Shown in pieces: positions 44,070-57,586 of a DNA stretch of 64,000 nt (position 1 is its first letter; each line of letters opens with the position of its first letter). Below the pieces are notes generated by a model. It was given only the letters and a program-made list of their open reading frames with translations, was not told the origin of the DNA and did no database searches. The DNA is from Nepenthes gracilis (Eukaryota; Streptophyta; Magnoliopsida; Caryophyllales; Nepenthaceae): assembly GCA_033239525.1 (NCBI GenBank), contig BSYO01000013.1, positions 8,022,501 to 8,086,500 of the forward strand, given 5' to 3'. Position numbers and translations under genes: made by a program.

Positions 44070-45405
44070 AAATTAATTAAAATTTTGGGTCAAAAATTTA
44101 ATTTTAAATCGAAATAAATTAAATCGAATATCGTTTGACTTATACCTAGCCGATGCATGAGCACATTCTAGGCAAAAGTTTAGCGCTTGAGGTGCATTCG
44201 AGTAGTGCATGTGCGTGCTTAAAATATAATGCTGCCACCTGATACGCATTGCTTGTACGTAATAAAGATTGTGCCTTGACACATGAGCCACATTTGACTG
44301 ATGCTTATGCAATAATTTTTTATAAATAAATTTTTTAATCGATTTTAACTCATTTTTAACTGACTTTTAACGTGAGAGAAAAAAAGAAAAGAAAAAAAAG
44401 AAAGAAAAGATAGAAGGAAAAGAAAAATTAAAATAAAATCAAGTAGTTTTTTTATAAAAATCAAGTGAAGTTAAATATATCAAAACCCTTAATTTGCTTA
44501 TTGCTGTTCTTATTAATAATTTTTTAAATACTTAATGTATATCTTAATTTTATATTTAAATTATTTTATACTTTGCATATTTGTAATCAAACCATTATTT
44601 CATAAAATTTTATAAAATATATATTTTAAATTTACATAAATTATATTTTAGGTGCTGAAATTTTGTTTAATATTTTTACATATCTTTAAGTTTTAAATAT
44701 ATATTTTTATATGTCTTAATTATTATATAATTATTTATATATATTTTATATTTAAAAAAATTATATAAACTATATTTAATTTTTAAAATCATAATATTAA
44801 TATTTCAACATGTTTTCAAATTATATATTAAAACTCCTTCATGTCCATAGTTTTTGCTCCATCATTATGCATATCACATATTTTAAAAAATATGAAGAAA
44901 AATCCTACATTTGATTTGATGAAGAAATTATTTTCTCAGGTATGAGAAAAATATGAATTATTTGTAGTTGAGTGAAATTTTCAATTTAATTGAGTATGGA
45001 TGATTATAGATAATTGATAGAATTTATTCAAATATATCCAAATATATTATTTATTAATTAAAAGTCAAACATATCATCCACGATTCTAAAAAGTGGTATT
45101 CAATCTCAATTATTAGGATTATATATACTTACCTTACCATGAATCATGAATAGTGATATATAACATTTGGTTATATAAAAATAATCATAACTCCAATTTT
45201 GATATCCATAAGTTGTTGGTAAGGTTATAACCAAATACTAGTCCTTTATATATTGGCGTGATTTTGATATACTTAATACATATGTACAGATTTTAGTCTA
45301 TATATTCCTTAATTTCAACTTTTGCATGATTTATTTAAAAACTTAAGTTATCAGCCTTATAAAATTTCAATCATGTCATTATCTTAATATATTTCATTGG
45401 TATAT
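44070..45405 (+). repeat. 5' LTR copy of the deleted gypsy element
   Basis: Colinear with 46406-47048 plus 58328-59090. It stops matching at about 45405, where a Tat-like LTR fragment begins, so its 3' end (about 600 bp) is missing relative to the other copy. Confidence 0.65.
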
Positions 45406-45417
45406 ATTTTGATTTGT

Positions 45418-45690
45418 CCTAGATCTGAATTGTTGATAGATTTTGGTGTCGCTAGGTCTTTTGATTGAGTTGAAGCGAGTCCCAATATCCATATTTCTTA
45501 ACTTGGATTTTACACACCACAACTCAAAAAATAAGAGGTCAGAGGATTGATAAAATTTACTCGCCGGTATATCTTTCGAAACTCAAGTCTATAATATTAA
45601 GAGCTTTAATATTAAAAATAAAAGAAAAATTAAAATAAGTACTTGCCACTAGCCAAATTTGTCTATAATAACAATTAGTATAGGAGTATC
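45418..45690 (-). repeat. Tat-like LTR end fragment (minus)
   Basis: Resembles the ends of the Tat-B LTR (31411-31580) and the block at 61380-61570: GTCCTRGATCTGAATT-like opening, then TTTTACACACCACAAC, AAGAGGTCAGAGGAT and ACTCAAGTCTATAAT. It probably marks an insertion or recombination scar at the end of the 5' LTR. Confidence 0.4.
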
Positions 45691-45879
45691 AACATTGCCC
45701 CTTTTAAAGTATTGCATGAAAGAAAATGTTATTCCCCAACCTATTGGAAGGAAATCACGGATAGGGGACTATTGGACCATAAATGATTTAATAGACATTC
45801 AATAAGATTTATGTGATCCAAGATCGGCTTAAAATTGCTTAGAATCGATAAAAGAATTTTGCGGAGTTTAGAAAGTTAG

Positions 45880-46405
45880 AGTTGAGTCTTAAGGTTGGTA
45901 ACTACATGTTTTTGAAGAAATCTCTATCAAATGAAGTCTCTCAATTTGAAATTAAAGGAAAATTGAAGTCAGAATTTATTAAATCTTTTGAAATTTTAGA
46001 AATGATAAAAAAGGTGACATATCGATGGACTTTACCTTCAAGTTTAAAGGATGTTCATAATATCTTTTATGTGTCGATACTTTGTAAATATATCCACAAC
46101 TTCTCTATATTATTGAATATTAACTGTTGATGATTAATGGAGATCTATCGTATTTTGAAGAACCAATTCAAATTTTAGGAAGAATAAAACAAGTACTTCA
46201 TACCAAGATCATTCCGTTGATAAAAGGTCTTAAGGAAGAACAACTTTTTTTAAAGAACCAACTTAGGAGAGAGAGGATGAAACCTAAAAGAAACATCAGC
46301 ATTTGTTTCCATATTGAGGTATATAAAGAGATAGAAGATATAAGGTACGAATTCCTAAAGAAAATTTTAATAATGATTAATTTACTTTATATTATAGATT
46401 TTTAA
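45880..46405 (+). pseudogene. Gypsy integrase C-terminus remnant
   Basis: Two adjoining open pieces: 45882-46130 (LKVGNYMFLKKSL...FEIKGKLKSEFIKSFEIL and VHNIFYVSILCKYI) and 46127-46405 (GDLSYFEEPIQILGRIKQVLHTKIIPLIKGL). These are the hallmark C-terminal integrase segment of Del/Tekay-type gypsy pol. The two frames overlap at a TGATGA, so one frameshift or stop separates them. Everything upstream in pol is deleted. The LTR follows at 46406. Confidence 0.85.
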
Positions 46406-47048
46406 TGTTAATTGAGATTTCGAATCAAAAATTAAGTTTTAAACAAAAGTAAGTTAGATCGAGTAGCGTCTACTACACTTGATTATCAGATAAGAGTATC
46501 TTAGGTAGAATGTCCACATCTAAGATACACTCGAGTGATACATATACATATTTATGACAAAATATTAGCGTTTGATACGCACCTAAGAGGTGCATATGTG
46601 CCATATGGATAATACCTCAACTCCTGATATGTGCAAAACTGGTGCTTATATGCTAGTTTTCTATAATAGCCTATTTGCTGACTCTGTTTTACTTTCAACT
46701 TATTAATGAGAGAACACAAAGGAAAAAGAGAAAGGAGAGAAAATAAGAAAGAGAAATAATCAAGTGGAGAAATTAATGTAAAATCAAGTAATCTTTTATA
46801 AGAATAAAAAAAGCAAGTATATTTCAACCTTTTATTAATGTAAAATCAAGTAATCTTTTATAAGAATAAAAAAAACAAGTATATTTAAACCTTTTATTCT
46901 CTTATTGCTGATTTTTCTATAATTTTTAAGTAATTTTTATTCTAAATATTTATACATGTCTTAGTTTATACTTGAACTATTTTAGACTTTATATGTATTT
47001 AATTTTACTCTTATTTTAGAAAATTTTATGAAATATATACCTTAAATC
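46406..47048 (+). repeat. 3' LTR of the deleted gypsy element, left part
   Basis: Starts TGTTAATTGAGATTTCG after the integrase tail. Matches 44070-44640. Continues after Tat-C at about 58328. Confidence 0.7.
46773..46896. repeat. 62-bp tandem duplication
   Basis: Units 46773-46834 and 46835-46896, with about two differences. Present in the 3' LTR but single in the 5' LTR (44430-44490), so it arose after insertion. Confidence 0.9.
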
Positions 47049-47823
47049 TAATAGATATGGTAGTACATAGGTCAACCCGTGTACCCAATACACAAAATGA
47101 AGAAATGCCAAAATAATGACGGTCTAATAGAAAACCCTCTAAGCCCAAGAAGTAAAAGACACGACGGTTGACCCAGGAGTCGTAACCTGAATCATCCAAT
47201 GATAAACGAGAATTAATGAATAATTAATGGATTGTTACAAGTAATTGCCATACCAACCCAATGGTTGAAAACCATACAGTCTAACCATCAAATGCAAGCG
47301 ACAACTACATAATTAACGCCCCCTCATAACTATAGAAGCATAACACTCAAATGACTGCCAAACCGACACTCCTCATTATAAAAATAGCATCACCTCCATA
47401 GAGAAGGGAATGCAAGACAACCGTTTAGATAAACAAGCATGTCAAGACACTTTCAAAACCACTTTTTTATACAAGTGCATTCTTCCAAAGCCACTCTTCC
47501 TTACAAGTGTAACACACCAAAAGTCGCTCACCCTTACGAGCGCATCATACGGAACGTAGACCACCAATAAATGCTCAATCCCCATTCACTTGCATCTCTT
47601 ATTTTTTTTCTCCTATTTTTCTCAGCTAACTAGAAAGATTACTAACTAGAATATTACAGAATATATTGGGGAGTGAGTCTTATATTTCTTTTACCTTTTG
47701 TTCATTTGTGGTGGTATATAATATCCAAATTTAAAGTAACAAAGATCGAATCTATTTCTGATTGTACTCTCAAGTAAAGTGGCACCCTAATTCATTCGAT
47801 AATCTAGATCTAGTAACACATCA
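47049..47823 (+). repeat. 5' LTR of Tat-C
   Basis: Matches 57587-58327: AAGCCCAAGAA.TAAAAGACRCGAC, TATAGAAGCATAACA, CTTCCAAAGCCACTCT and CGATAAT. Ends ...AACACATCA flush with the primer motif. Contains ATTATAAAAATAGC (about 47374-47387), a possible TATA box. Confidence 0.85.
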
Positions 47824-47835
47824 TTGGCATCATCT

Positions 47836-49450
47836 ATAGGAATGACAAAAAGTCTAACCATCCAACCGAAGAAAGTGGACATGGTAAATGCCAGGGTTCA
47901 AGCAAGCGCACTAGCAAGAGACGCCATCTCCCATGGCAGCGACCCAACCATGGGTAGTCATGGAGACAATCATCCGGCCACAAACATAAATGTGGAGACA
48001 CTTGAAACCTGGGTGGATACATTGTCAACACTGCTCCAGACCATTTGTACTCTTCTAGAAGGACAAACGCTAGGGACTCCTTCCTCCAACTCTCGTATTT
48101 TAGTATCCAAAAGGAGAAACCAAAGGAAGAGACAACTCGCTAAGGAGATGATCCAGTGGCCTGATGACCTCAAGGCCCAAGAAGTCACAAGCGACAAGGC
48201 CCAAACCCAGCTAGAAGGCTGACTAAGTCTCAAAGTACGAGATGAAAGTCTAGAGCGGTGAAATCCATGCTATTCCTAAGATGACCGGAGGCCTTTAGCT
48301 CGAGAAGGAGTATCGTGCACCACCTTGCCAAGGATGGCCCATAGCCAGCCAATCCAACACGTCTTCCTGAACTACTCGAAGTTGAGAACCTTCCTCAATA
48401 CCAAGAGGATTGTGTCCTCCTTCCAAGTAGAGGAGAGAACTTGAAAGATCAAGCAGTGGCTGTTCAAAAGAAATACTGATGAATACTTTGCTGACCTAAG
48501 AAGGCCATCAATCACGAGGAAGATTTGGATGCAATAACTTTTTCGCAAATTCAAAATACCGACCTTGGAACCTTATGATAGAAATTTGAATCTGATGGAC
48601 TATCAGGATCACTTCCGTACTCTATTGGGATTTTAAGGCCTTGATGACGCAGGCTTATGTCTTTGCTTCCCACTGATCTTCAAGGGGAATGCTTATATTT
48701 GGTTTTATCGATTGCAATCAAATTCGATCAGAACATTCCAAGAACTACCTAACAATTTCCTATTGCAGTTCGCCTCTAACCAAAGGAAGGAGAAGTAGTC
48801 TTGGCACCTTGTTTGCATCGGACGAAATCTAAATGAAAGTCTAAAACACTTCCTTACCTGATTCAACACAAAGGCCCAAGGATTTCCAAGCTAACTGATG
48901 AGGTGAAGTTAAACTCTTTTGTGGAGAAAGTGCAATCAAGTGACTTCTTCAAACATTTAGTCCAGTAAGAGCCCATAACCTTTCTCGAGGTAGACACCAT
49001 CACCCGTGCATACATCTCCACCAAGGAGGCAAGCGAAGTAAAAAAGTCAGAGTGTGCAAACCACCATCCGAGATCGACGAGCAGGAAGAAAAGAAATAGA
49101 GATGGCTCCAACACCCAATATCCTAGAAAACAACTGATAATAGGGTTGAGTGTGGGAAAAAAGTTTAGACCTCTGAATCGACTCTACTGAATGACACCCG
49201 GACAAACATCCTCATATAAATCCGAGATAAAAAATTCTTAAAATGGCCTAAGCAGCCCAAGAACCTAGAAGGAGGAGATCAGTCTAAATACTATTTTAAT
49301 TATCGATCTCCAAATCATAACACTGAGGACTGTCAAACACTGCAGAATGAAATTGAGGCCCTCATTCGAAAAGAGTACCACAACAAATTCTTGAAAGACT
49401 CAAGGCAAACCTTCAGGAGAGCAGATGAAGATGAGTTGGGCTAATAGGAG
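47836..49450 (+). pseudogene. Tat-C gag, broken
   Basis: N-terminal open piece 47824-48222 with MVNARVQASALARDA, then a basic segment (SKRRNQRKRQLAKEM). The conserved gag core is readable with stops at 48540-49100: PTLEPYDRNLNLMDYQDHFRTLLGF, FPLIFKGNAYIWFYRL and ELPNNFLLQF, matching the retrotransposon gag domain of Tat elements. Further on come PLND-x-R-T-N-I, KWPKQPKNLEG and a knuckle-like YYFNYRSPNHNTEDC at 49280-49340 (only a late Cys remains). Confidence 0.75.
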
Positions 49451-49559
49451 TAGCTGCACAACCGTGTTGCTATCGTAGTAGTTAACGCGGTGTCTATGAG
49501 ACCATCTAGAAACAACACTCCGAAACACCCAAAGAAAACTTCTAATGGCAATAAATAGA

Positions 49560-50110
49560 GAATAGGAGTTAAAAATAATATCATTAGTTTTAGCAATGAC
49601 GATATGATACATGTAATAACTTTCTATTTTGATCCTCTAGTTGTGTCCACACTCATTTTAAATGGTATGCTGGATTACCAATTAAAATGAATCTTTATTG
49701 ATAATGAAAATTTAAGAAATTTATTATATCTTGATATCTATTTTAAACTTAAATTAAAAAAGGATCAAATAAGACCTGCCAAGGGGCCCCTATATAGACT
49801 AGACAATGAACCCGTCTCGATCTAAGGGACCATGCAGTTGGAGGTCACATTAGGAATATATCCAAAATAAGCACCCTACATGCTCACGTTCCTGGTAATC
49901 GACCTACCTTCGGTCTCCAAGGCTATTCTAAGATAACCTTACTTAGTCATATTCCGAGCAGTAATGTTGAACCCACATCTCAAGATGAAATTCATGACAG
50001 TATGCAGCATCAGAGATGTCCTAGGCAACCGGTTATCAACTAGACATGCTACTTATCTCAGATCAATTATGCGATTCCAAATCAACCAATTGAAGACTTT
50101 AATTTTCGAG
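49560..50110 (+). pseudogene. Tat-C protease region, broken
   Basis: Readable pieces: ISFSNDDMIHV, VVSTLILNGMLDYQLK, then IDNENLRNLLYLDIYFKLKLK where the family has its D-N-G-S-S-A-D active site, then KGPLYRLDNEPVSI and LEVTLGIYPK. The G-S-S residues are lost. Several stops. Confidence 0.6.
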
Positions 50111-50199
50111 ATGAAGTAACACTATAGTAAGGACAGTTTGGCAAATCAACTGACTTGATCTCTCTAGATCCCAATGAGCCAGTTAAATGTGTGTACATT

Positions 50200-51220
50200 A
50201 GAAACTTACTATCAAGTCACCTACATGAACAGTTGATCGCTTTCCTCCAATAAAATTTTGATATATTTGTATGGACACCCGCCAACATGTTAAAGATTCT
50301 GACCGAAGTACTGGTGCACAAGTTGAGATCTGATCTCAATCACAAACCTGCCAGGTAGAAATGGAAAAATCATTTCTTCAATAAGTTACTTTTCATGAGA
50401 GAAGAAGTCTGCTACTCGATACAAGCCTTATAAGGAAAGTCCAATATCCAAACTGATTGTCAAATGTAGTAATCATCAAGAAGATTAATGGAAAATGATA
50501 AATGTGCATTAACTTTATCGATATAAATAAAGTATATCCAAAAGATAGTTTTTCATTACTAAGAATTGGCCTATTGGTGGACTTAACGTCTAGTCATGAG
50601 CTGTTAAATTTTATGGATACCTATTTAAGTTACAACTAAATACAGATAAGTCCCAACAATGAATAATACACCTCATTTATGATGTACCAATGAACGTTTT
50701 ACTACAAAATCATACCCTTCACCCTTAAGAACACAGGAGCCATGTATCAGATGCTCATGAACAAAATATTCGAAGTTTAAATTGGTCGAAGTATAGAGGT
50801 ATATATAAACGATCTGCTAATCAAAAGTATATCAACTGACGACCATATTCGGGATCTAAAGGAAGCTTTTGAGGTGCTCTAAGCACACCAGATAAAGTTC
50901 AATCCAACCAAGTGTATATTCAGAATAACTTTAGGGAAGTTCCTTGGCTTATTGTATCTCACTGGGTAATCGAAGTAAATTTTAAAAGATAAAAACCATT
51001 ATGAATATGAACCTACCTCAAACCATGAAAATCCAGAGACTCATTGGGAAACTTGGAGCACTCTCTCAGTTCCTAATAAAGTCATCAGAGAAATATCTCA
51101 CTTTCTTCAAGGCTCTGAGAGGAATAAAGGCAAACGGTTTTCAGTTCACTGTTGATACCAGGTAGCCTTCTAAGAATTGAAGGGATACCTTTCCAATCCA
51201 CTTCTCTTGACCTCTACAAA
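50200..51220 (+). pseudogene. Tat-C reverse transcriptase, broken
   Basis: Decayed RT colinear with Tat-A and Tat-B. The catalytic box at 50802-50816 reads Y-I-N-D-L. Before it lies EQLIAFLQ...FDIFVW (about 50225-50275); after it come HIRDLKEAF and TKCIFRITLGKFLGLL (about 50840-50960). Many stops. Confidence 0.75.
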
Positions 51221-51659
51221 AGAAGGTAAGGAGTTGTATCACTATCTGGTGATATTAGATATAGCACAAAGCTCGATCCTAATCAAGCAAAAGTTCAAGG
51301 TACAATAACTGATTCATTACGTCAGTAAAATCCTGACAGATATTAAGACTCACTATTTGCATGCCAAAAGGATCGTTCTAACACTGGTCTACTTTGCCAA
51401 GAAGTTATGATCATACTTTTAAACTCACAAAAATATTGTCCTAATGGACCAGCCACTAAAAGGGATACTATAGAAACTCAATAAGTTTGGATGACTAATC
51501 AAATGGACCATCGAATTGGACGAGTTTGACGTAAAATTCCAACCACAAACGACCATAAAAGGTCAAACCTTTGCAAATTCCATAGTCAAAACTACAACCC
51601 CAATTCTCGATATCGTCGATACAAGTGAAGGCACCTGCTAGCAAGAAGAAACTCCAATC

Positions 51660-52229
51660 TTGATCTTACATGTAGACAGGTTATCAACTCAATTAGGAAG
51701 TGGAGCAGGCATAGTGTTAAGGATTACAAATGGGTCAGAGATGAAATATTCGATGGCTCTAAAGTTTTCGGTCACCAATAATGTTACCAAGTGTGATAAA
51801 TTATTAGCCGGACTTAGGTTGGCAAAGGAATGCTCTGTGAAAAATCTGATCGTCCACAGTGACTCAAAGTTGATCGCCAACCAAGTCATTAGGAATTTTA
51901 AAGTGTCTAGCCTATTGCTCGCAAAATACCTCGTTAGAGAGAAGGGCCTAATTGAGACATTCGACAAAGTGGAAATACACTACATCTCGAGAGAAGACAA
52001 TTGGAAGGTGGATAAATTGGAAAAAATAGTAGTGACTGGTAATCGCAAGCAAAATGCCCAAGATATGTCAAAAATTCTTATAACCCCAAGCATAGAAACC
52101 CCAGGGCAAGAGATGCTTCAAATATTAGACAATGAAACTTGGATGACTCTGAAAAAATGGTACCTCATCAAAGGCGTTCTATCGGAAAGCCTGGATGACA
52201 CCAAGCATATAAAGAAAATAGCAAGTTAG
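51660..52229 (+). pseudogene. Tat-C RNase H and linker
   Basis: 189-codon open piece: HVDRLSTQLGSGAGIVL (first Asp kept), KCDKLLAGLRLAKE (the family's Glu is Asp here) and VHSDSKLIANQV (Asp kept), then EIHYISREDNWKVDKL, the usual end of the domain. The piece continues into the linker before integrase and stops at 52229. It parallels Tat-B 40838-40458. Confidence 0.8.
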
Positions 52230-53270
52230 TACACCATCATGGATGGTGTACTAAAGGGGTTGACTATGCACTAAGTGAGATATATCCCAGAATCTACGGA
52301 TTGCACATTGGGTGAAAGACCATGCAACAGGGTTGCTATTAACCAACAATTAATAGAGATGTCATGATATTCATGAAGAAATGCAAAAACTATCAAATCC
52401 ATGGCAACATTTCCCATCAACCGCACATAGAACTAAAGTCTTTATAGTCATCATGGCCATCGCATAGTAGAGACTTGATATACTAGGCCCATTAACCATT
52501 CCATCTGAGTAAAGGAAGTTTTTTGTAGTCGGCATTGACTACTTCACAAAATGGATAGAGGCCTCTCCACTGGTACAGATAACCGAACAAAATGTGATGG
52601 AGTTCGTTCGATAAAATATTATATGCAGATTTAGGATTTCTGATGTCATAGTGACCAACAATGAAACCTAATTTACTGTCAAAAGATTCACTAAGTATTG
52701 CAAGAGTTTGGGAATTCAGTTGGTTCACACTTCCGTCGCCCATTTACAGGTGAATGGGAAAGTAAAAGTAATAAACCAACCCTACTACATGGGTTAAAAA
52801 TGAAACTAGTAGACGTAGGGGGTTCCTGGGTGGATGAACTATCTTCCGTATTGTGGTCCTATAGAATGACACCAAGGGAACCCAAATGAGAAACACTTTG
52901 CAATTTATGCTATAGGACTGAATAAGTCATCCTGGTAGAAATCGATCTACCCAACCTCCGAGTTAAAAACTTCAACCCGTAAAGTAACTCCCAACAACTC
53001 AGAGAGTATCTCGACTTACTCGAATAAGCTCAACATACAGCAAGGCTGCACGCAATAACTTATTAGCAACGAATCACTTGGTATTATAATAAAAAGATGA
53101 AGGCACGCCAATTCAGTGTGGGGGACCTAATTCTACAGAGTATAGAGGTAATAAGCAAAATCGCCAATGGAATAAACTATCTCCTAATTAAAAAGGACCA
53201 TTCTAAGTCTCAGCGATTTTTTGAAACGGTGCTTACAAGTTATGCACCTAGAATGAAAAATTGATTCCAA
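52230..53270 (+). pseudogene. Tat-C integrase, broken
   Basis: Degenerate zinc domain (52230-52420), then core pieces: VVGIDYFTKWIEASPL (52530-52580), VTNNET (52651-52668; second catalytic Asp replaced by Asn), LGIQLVHTSVAHLQVNGKV (52710-52770) and WVDELSSVLWSYRMTPREPK (52830-52889, open). The C-terminal domain resembles Tat-B (FSVGDLI...). Numerous stops. Confidence 0.75.
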
Positions 53271-54139
53271 GAATTTAGAATTCATCCAACTCAAAAAATA
53301 TTACCAGTAGACCATTGCTGAGCATAGTTAAATCTAGTGCATGACATATGAACTGCTTGTATGATGTAATTATATTTCAATTAATAAAATAATCATTTAT
53401 TTATTTTGTTATTTATGTGAATATCATTGTATAAATTCAAAAGCCTAGATTGCCTTTAAGTTGGGTAAAAATCTTTACTTGTGAATCGATCTGCTAAAGC
53501 ACGGTCAAAACATTAGTCTTAATAACTAAGTAGCCCAGAGGAGATCAAACGCTAAACCTTGGTCCAGACAATTGAGCGACTCAAACAAAGTCAGAAACAA
53601 CGACCCAATGGCTGGAAGACAGAAGTCTAACCCTCTTTAAAGCGGCCAAAACAAAATAAAACCTTAGAGGACTTTTCAGTATGCGTGTGATAATGTCCTT
53701 CTATGGGAAAGAGTACCATCAATCGACAACGGTTGATGAACTACAACCCGATGCATAAGTGTAACAACTTCCTTCTACAAGAATGAGCATCATCAGCTTG
53801 GTGCGGACGACTGTCTAGACTCCGTCAAAACTCAGCGACTACAACAACTAAACCTAGTCACCATAAAAAGGCTTTTCCAGGTGCTATGACCTCCTCTCAT
53901 AGGAATGAGCACAATCGGACAATAACGTCCAACCAAACCCAACAATGATAGCAACAATATTTAGTTGACAAACAAAATAAATGTTGAACAAAGAGATTCA
54001 ATATAAACTCAAGGACATCAATGACAATGATCTAAATAGTCTAGCTAATTTATTAAAGAATCGATGTATACAATAAGGAGTATCCATCCGAAGATTATAA
54101 GATACTGCCTAATGCCTACGCTCAAATAGAACAACTATC
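53271..54139 (+). other. Tat-C spacer between integrase and antisense ORF
   Basis: A+T-rich start (53340-53420) like Tat-A 11890-11980, then degenerate repeated wording around CTTTTCAGTATGCG...CCTTCTA...GAGTACCATCA (53670-53960). No gene. Confidence 0.5.
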
Positions 54140-56082
54140 TTAAGGTTGGGAGCCCCTTGTTAAACGTGGTGAAGGCTCCCCACTTATATCCAAGAAATCA
54201 ACCAAATTAGAACAACGAAGAGTTTCAGCATTTTCAGATTGAGGAAACCAAGAGGAAGTCGAGAGCAGCCAGGGACACAATCTATTTGCAATGATAAATG
54301 TCATCCTAGAATCTGTCATCCAGTGCAGCACCAACTTTTTCTAGATGTAAACAAGTTCTCTACTCTTCTTCAAGTTGAGCACACTTACTCCAAAAGTCAA
54401 CAAATTGCTGCTAAACCTCCTAAAGTTTGTTCTCGAGTGAAGCGATTTGATCCAGAGCCAGAGATTTTTAATTTGAGAGCTCTTGGGATCTCGCTTAAGA
54501 CTCAAAAAGCTCTCAATTAAGGAAAGCAGCCTGATCTTGACTCTGTTGAGTCTCAGCAATGTCAGCATCTACTCAAATCTTCATCTTCCTAAGTACAACA
54601 GGATCGGCAAACGTCTAAGGTAGGCGAGAGCTCTTAACATCCTAATGATGCAAACCCTCCGCTATCAGACGAAGCAATACCTGTGACTGTTAAGCAAAAT
54701 GGAACAATCAGTCAAGAACAACAATAATAAAGAACATAACTATAGAATGAGGGGTTCTACAGGCAGTACCTCAAGGAGAGATGGATTGGGAGAATCATCA
54801 AGTTTAGATACAAACGGAGGCCTTCAACGCGTAAGAGACAATGCATGGTGGTAGAGGGCACCTCAAAGCCTGGAGGAGAAGGAGAAGCACCTGAAGCCTC
54901 TAAGAACTCAAGTGCCAAAGTCTCAAAGCGAGTCACCTCTTATGTAGCCAGGACCTCTGAATTATTACCAATTTAGTTCTTCAGCTACTTAATCGTTATT
55001 AGCACCCTCCTCAACAAAAGTAGTAAGATGTGTAGAGACAGATGCATCAGGTGATGAGGCAACCCAAATTGGAACCCCATACTTAGTTACAATTGGAGCG
55101 TTGACCAATTCACTCAATTTGCTAGTTAAGCGGTCATTTATTCTTGTAATAGAATGAACAGGGGGCTCACTGCCCTCAACAAGTCTAATTGTTTCCTCAA
55201 AAATAGGACAAACCGGGAAAGAACAAGTAGAGCCCGACCTCCACAATGACTCGTCGGCATTCAATGAAGTTTCCTCTTCATAAGCCTCATCAATGGCTCG
55301 TTCGAGTTCAGAAGTGGAAGTAGAGGAGGGAACTGTCGTGCTAGTCGCCTCTCTAAAGAGTCTCGAATAAACAACTCTTCTGACTTCTTCTTGGGCTGAT
55401 AAAATGGCATGACGGTGACATCACTTCCTTCCATCCTAACCACCCAATGAGCATCAACGAGTACCTTCTCGGTAAGCCAAGAACCCGTTCGACACAAAGT
55501 AACATCATTCTCTTCAACAAGTTCAATCAGCAGCCAAGCCATTTGATCTTCTCTCTCCAAGACATCTCCAGAGTAGATGCGATTGATTCTACCCCAGCTA
55601 TTGAAAAGGAATCATTTGGAAGGAACCGTCAGATAAAAGAATCAGTTCTTTCAATACTTTATTGAATCTGGATTGCTTCTGCTAATTTTATACTTCTTGT
55701 GAGGGGTGAAAGCGATTCAATTGGTATCCTGGTTAAACTTAAAGATTACCTTCCTGGATAAACTTATAATGACGAAAGAAAATGCATAACAAAATCAATT
55801 ATCAAAGAGCATTAGGGTGGAGACGTGCCACTAGAATCTCAAGGGCTTTCGAGATCTCATTCAGCTCTTTCGCAAAAAAAATATACAAAGGCATTCTTTC
55901 AGAGGGGCCTCGTAAATGGTAATAAACCCGAGCTAAGAAGCACAAGCTCTATCATTAACCTTGGGAATTACGAATGGAATGGCGCTAGAAATATTATACT
56001 TCTCGTACAAGGTGTCCACGTCATTATAAGTGATGACGGATTGGATCATAGCAACACCTTGAGAAGTTACTCGAGAAAGCAT
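54140..56082 (-). pseudogene. Tat-C antisense ORF (aORF), broken
   Basis: N-terminus at about 56082: MLSRVTSQGVAMIQSV...DTLYEKYNIS...IPFVIPKVNDRA, aligned with Tat-A and Tat-B. Middle pieces are open at 55560-55261 (WLLIELVEENDV) and 55264-54989. The C-terminal piece 54334-54140 contains LRCSNLVDFLDISGEPSPRL, parallel to LRGDLVDF...EGPLPHL in Tat-B. It ends about 870 bp from the end of integrase. Same position, orientation and ends as in the other two Tat elements. Broken by several frameshifts. Function unknown. Confidence 0.65.
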
Positions 56083-56162
56083 GGAAGTGAGGAAAAAGAA
56101 GAGCAAGTTAAGGCAGAGCAATTTGAAGGATGAAAAAGTGCGGAAGTGGCAGAGGGTCAAAC

Positions 56163-56200
56163 TTTAAATAGCTAAAGTTTTGGCCTAAAAATGGCGTCAT
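56163..56200 (-). promoter_or_regulatory. Candidate promoter of the Tat-C antisense ORF
   Basis: Minus strand: ATGACGCC (56200-56193) and TATTTAAA (56170-56163), about 80 bp before the antisense ORF start. Aligned with Tat-A 14703-14739, including a shared GGCC-A-AA stretch between the two boxes. Confidence 0.45.
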
Positions 56201-57586
56201 TTAAGGATATTGAAGAGGCGCGTCCCCATTACGGCTGAGACATGTGCCTGCACTAAAAAGTGCTGTGATGCGTCAGTTTCGTTATGACAGTAATGATATC
56301 CTGACACAACGCCTCCCTGCACAGTAGGCAGATAGTTGACAACTCTGACACCCAAATCGGCGAATCTCCAACATAATACAGGTTATAATACCCTGACACT
56401 TCGCTTTCCAAGATGGCAAACTAATAATGCATGACCCGAACATACTCGAGACTAATTCGATTAATTTACGGATGTTTAGCCGAACGTTTAAAATAAATTA
56501 TTATAAATTGGATTATTAGAGGACTAAATTATCAATGGTCCGAATTGTCAAATTGTCAGAATTTATATAACAATAAAAAAACATTTAAGAACTTTAACTA
56601 TTCAAAGTATATAAGAATATTAGAGCCATGCAGTAAAGAAAGATAAAATTTAAAAATTTTATTCATTTATTTCTTTCACAATGTATAAGTTTACAACTGT
56701 GAAAGTATAACTTAGAAAAAAATAAATAATATATGGAGAGGCAATCCAATTATAGTAGTCCAACTGACCTTGAGACAAATGAAAGTATAAGGAAAGCTCT
56801 CACTACTGAAATATAGTAGCGTTACTCACCGAACTATCCATTTCAAATAAAAAAGAGCAGAAAAGAACTCCCTAGAGAAATAGTAATAGCCCCTTTCAGA
56901 ATTGCATTGTTTCCTCGATGGGGAGGTGAAAAAAAAGACTCTCCTCCAGTTAGAGTAATGAGCAGTCCTCTAAAGAATTGTAGTAGAGTAGACCGCTTGA
57001 TACAGATGGGGAGAGGAAGAAACCTTCCTCTAGTCAGAGTTTAAGGCACATTCTCTTCAAAACTACATCAGACGGGATTGTCCAACACAAACAGGGAGGC
57101 CGAGAAACCACCCTCTAAAACCCGAAATCTTACTACAACGACAAAGACCTGGTTTTTAAATGGGCATAAAAGAGAAAAACCAATGTGGATTCACATATAA
57201 AAGAGGATAACCAAAGTAGATTTTAAGTGCATTGTCAAATCTTGACTTCGAATACTGGAGAAGAACTCTCCCAATTCTGGCATGTGGCAGTGAAGGTTCC
57301 ATGCTAGCTTCGAACGGTCTCGCTCCTTCACAGATAAGAGACGCTTTGTGATGTAAAGTATAGAAAGCTCCTCTATTTATAGTCGAAAGGGAAGATCAGT
57401 AAGCATTAATCTAAGAATGTTACGCATCCTAACATTGACGGCATAGAATTGAATCAAATCCTACCAAACAAAGCACCAAATTTGCCAAATATTTAGGGAA
57501 GAAGAACCGGTGAAGCTTTGCAGCTAGTGTAGCATCATAAACTTACTGGGAGTTAAAAATTTAAACCTCCCAACATGGGAGGCTAG
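56201..57586. other. Tat-C 3' untranslated region, no gene
   Basis: From the antisense promoter to the 3' LTR. Ends with a purine-rich GGGAGGCTAG (57577-57586), the likely polypurine tract. No ORF is supported. Confidence 0.5.

Noticed and set aside
47834..48233. Minus-strand ORFs opposite Tat-C gag as extra antisense genes
   Set aside because: They mirror the gag coding strand; the plus-strand reading matches gag at the N-terminus shared with Tat-B.
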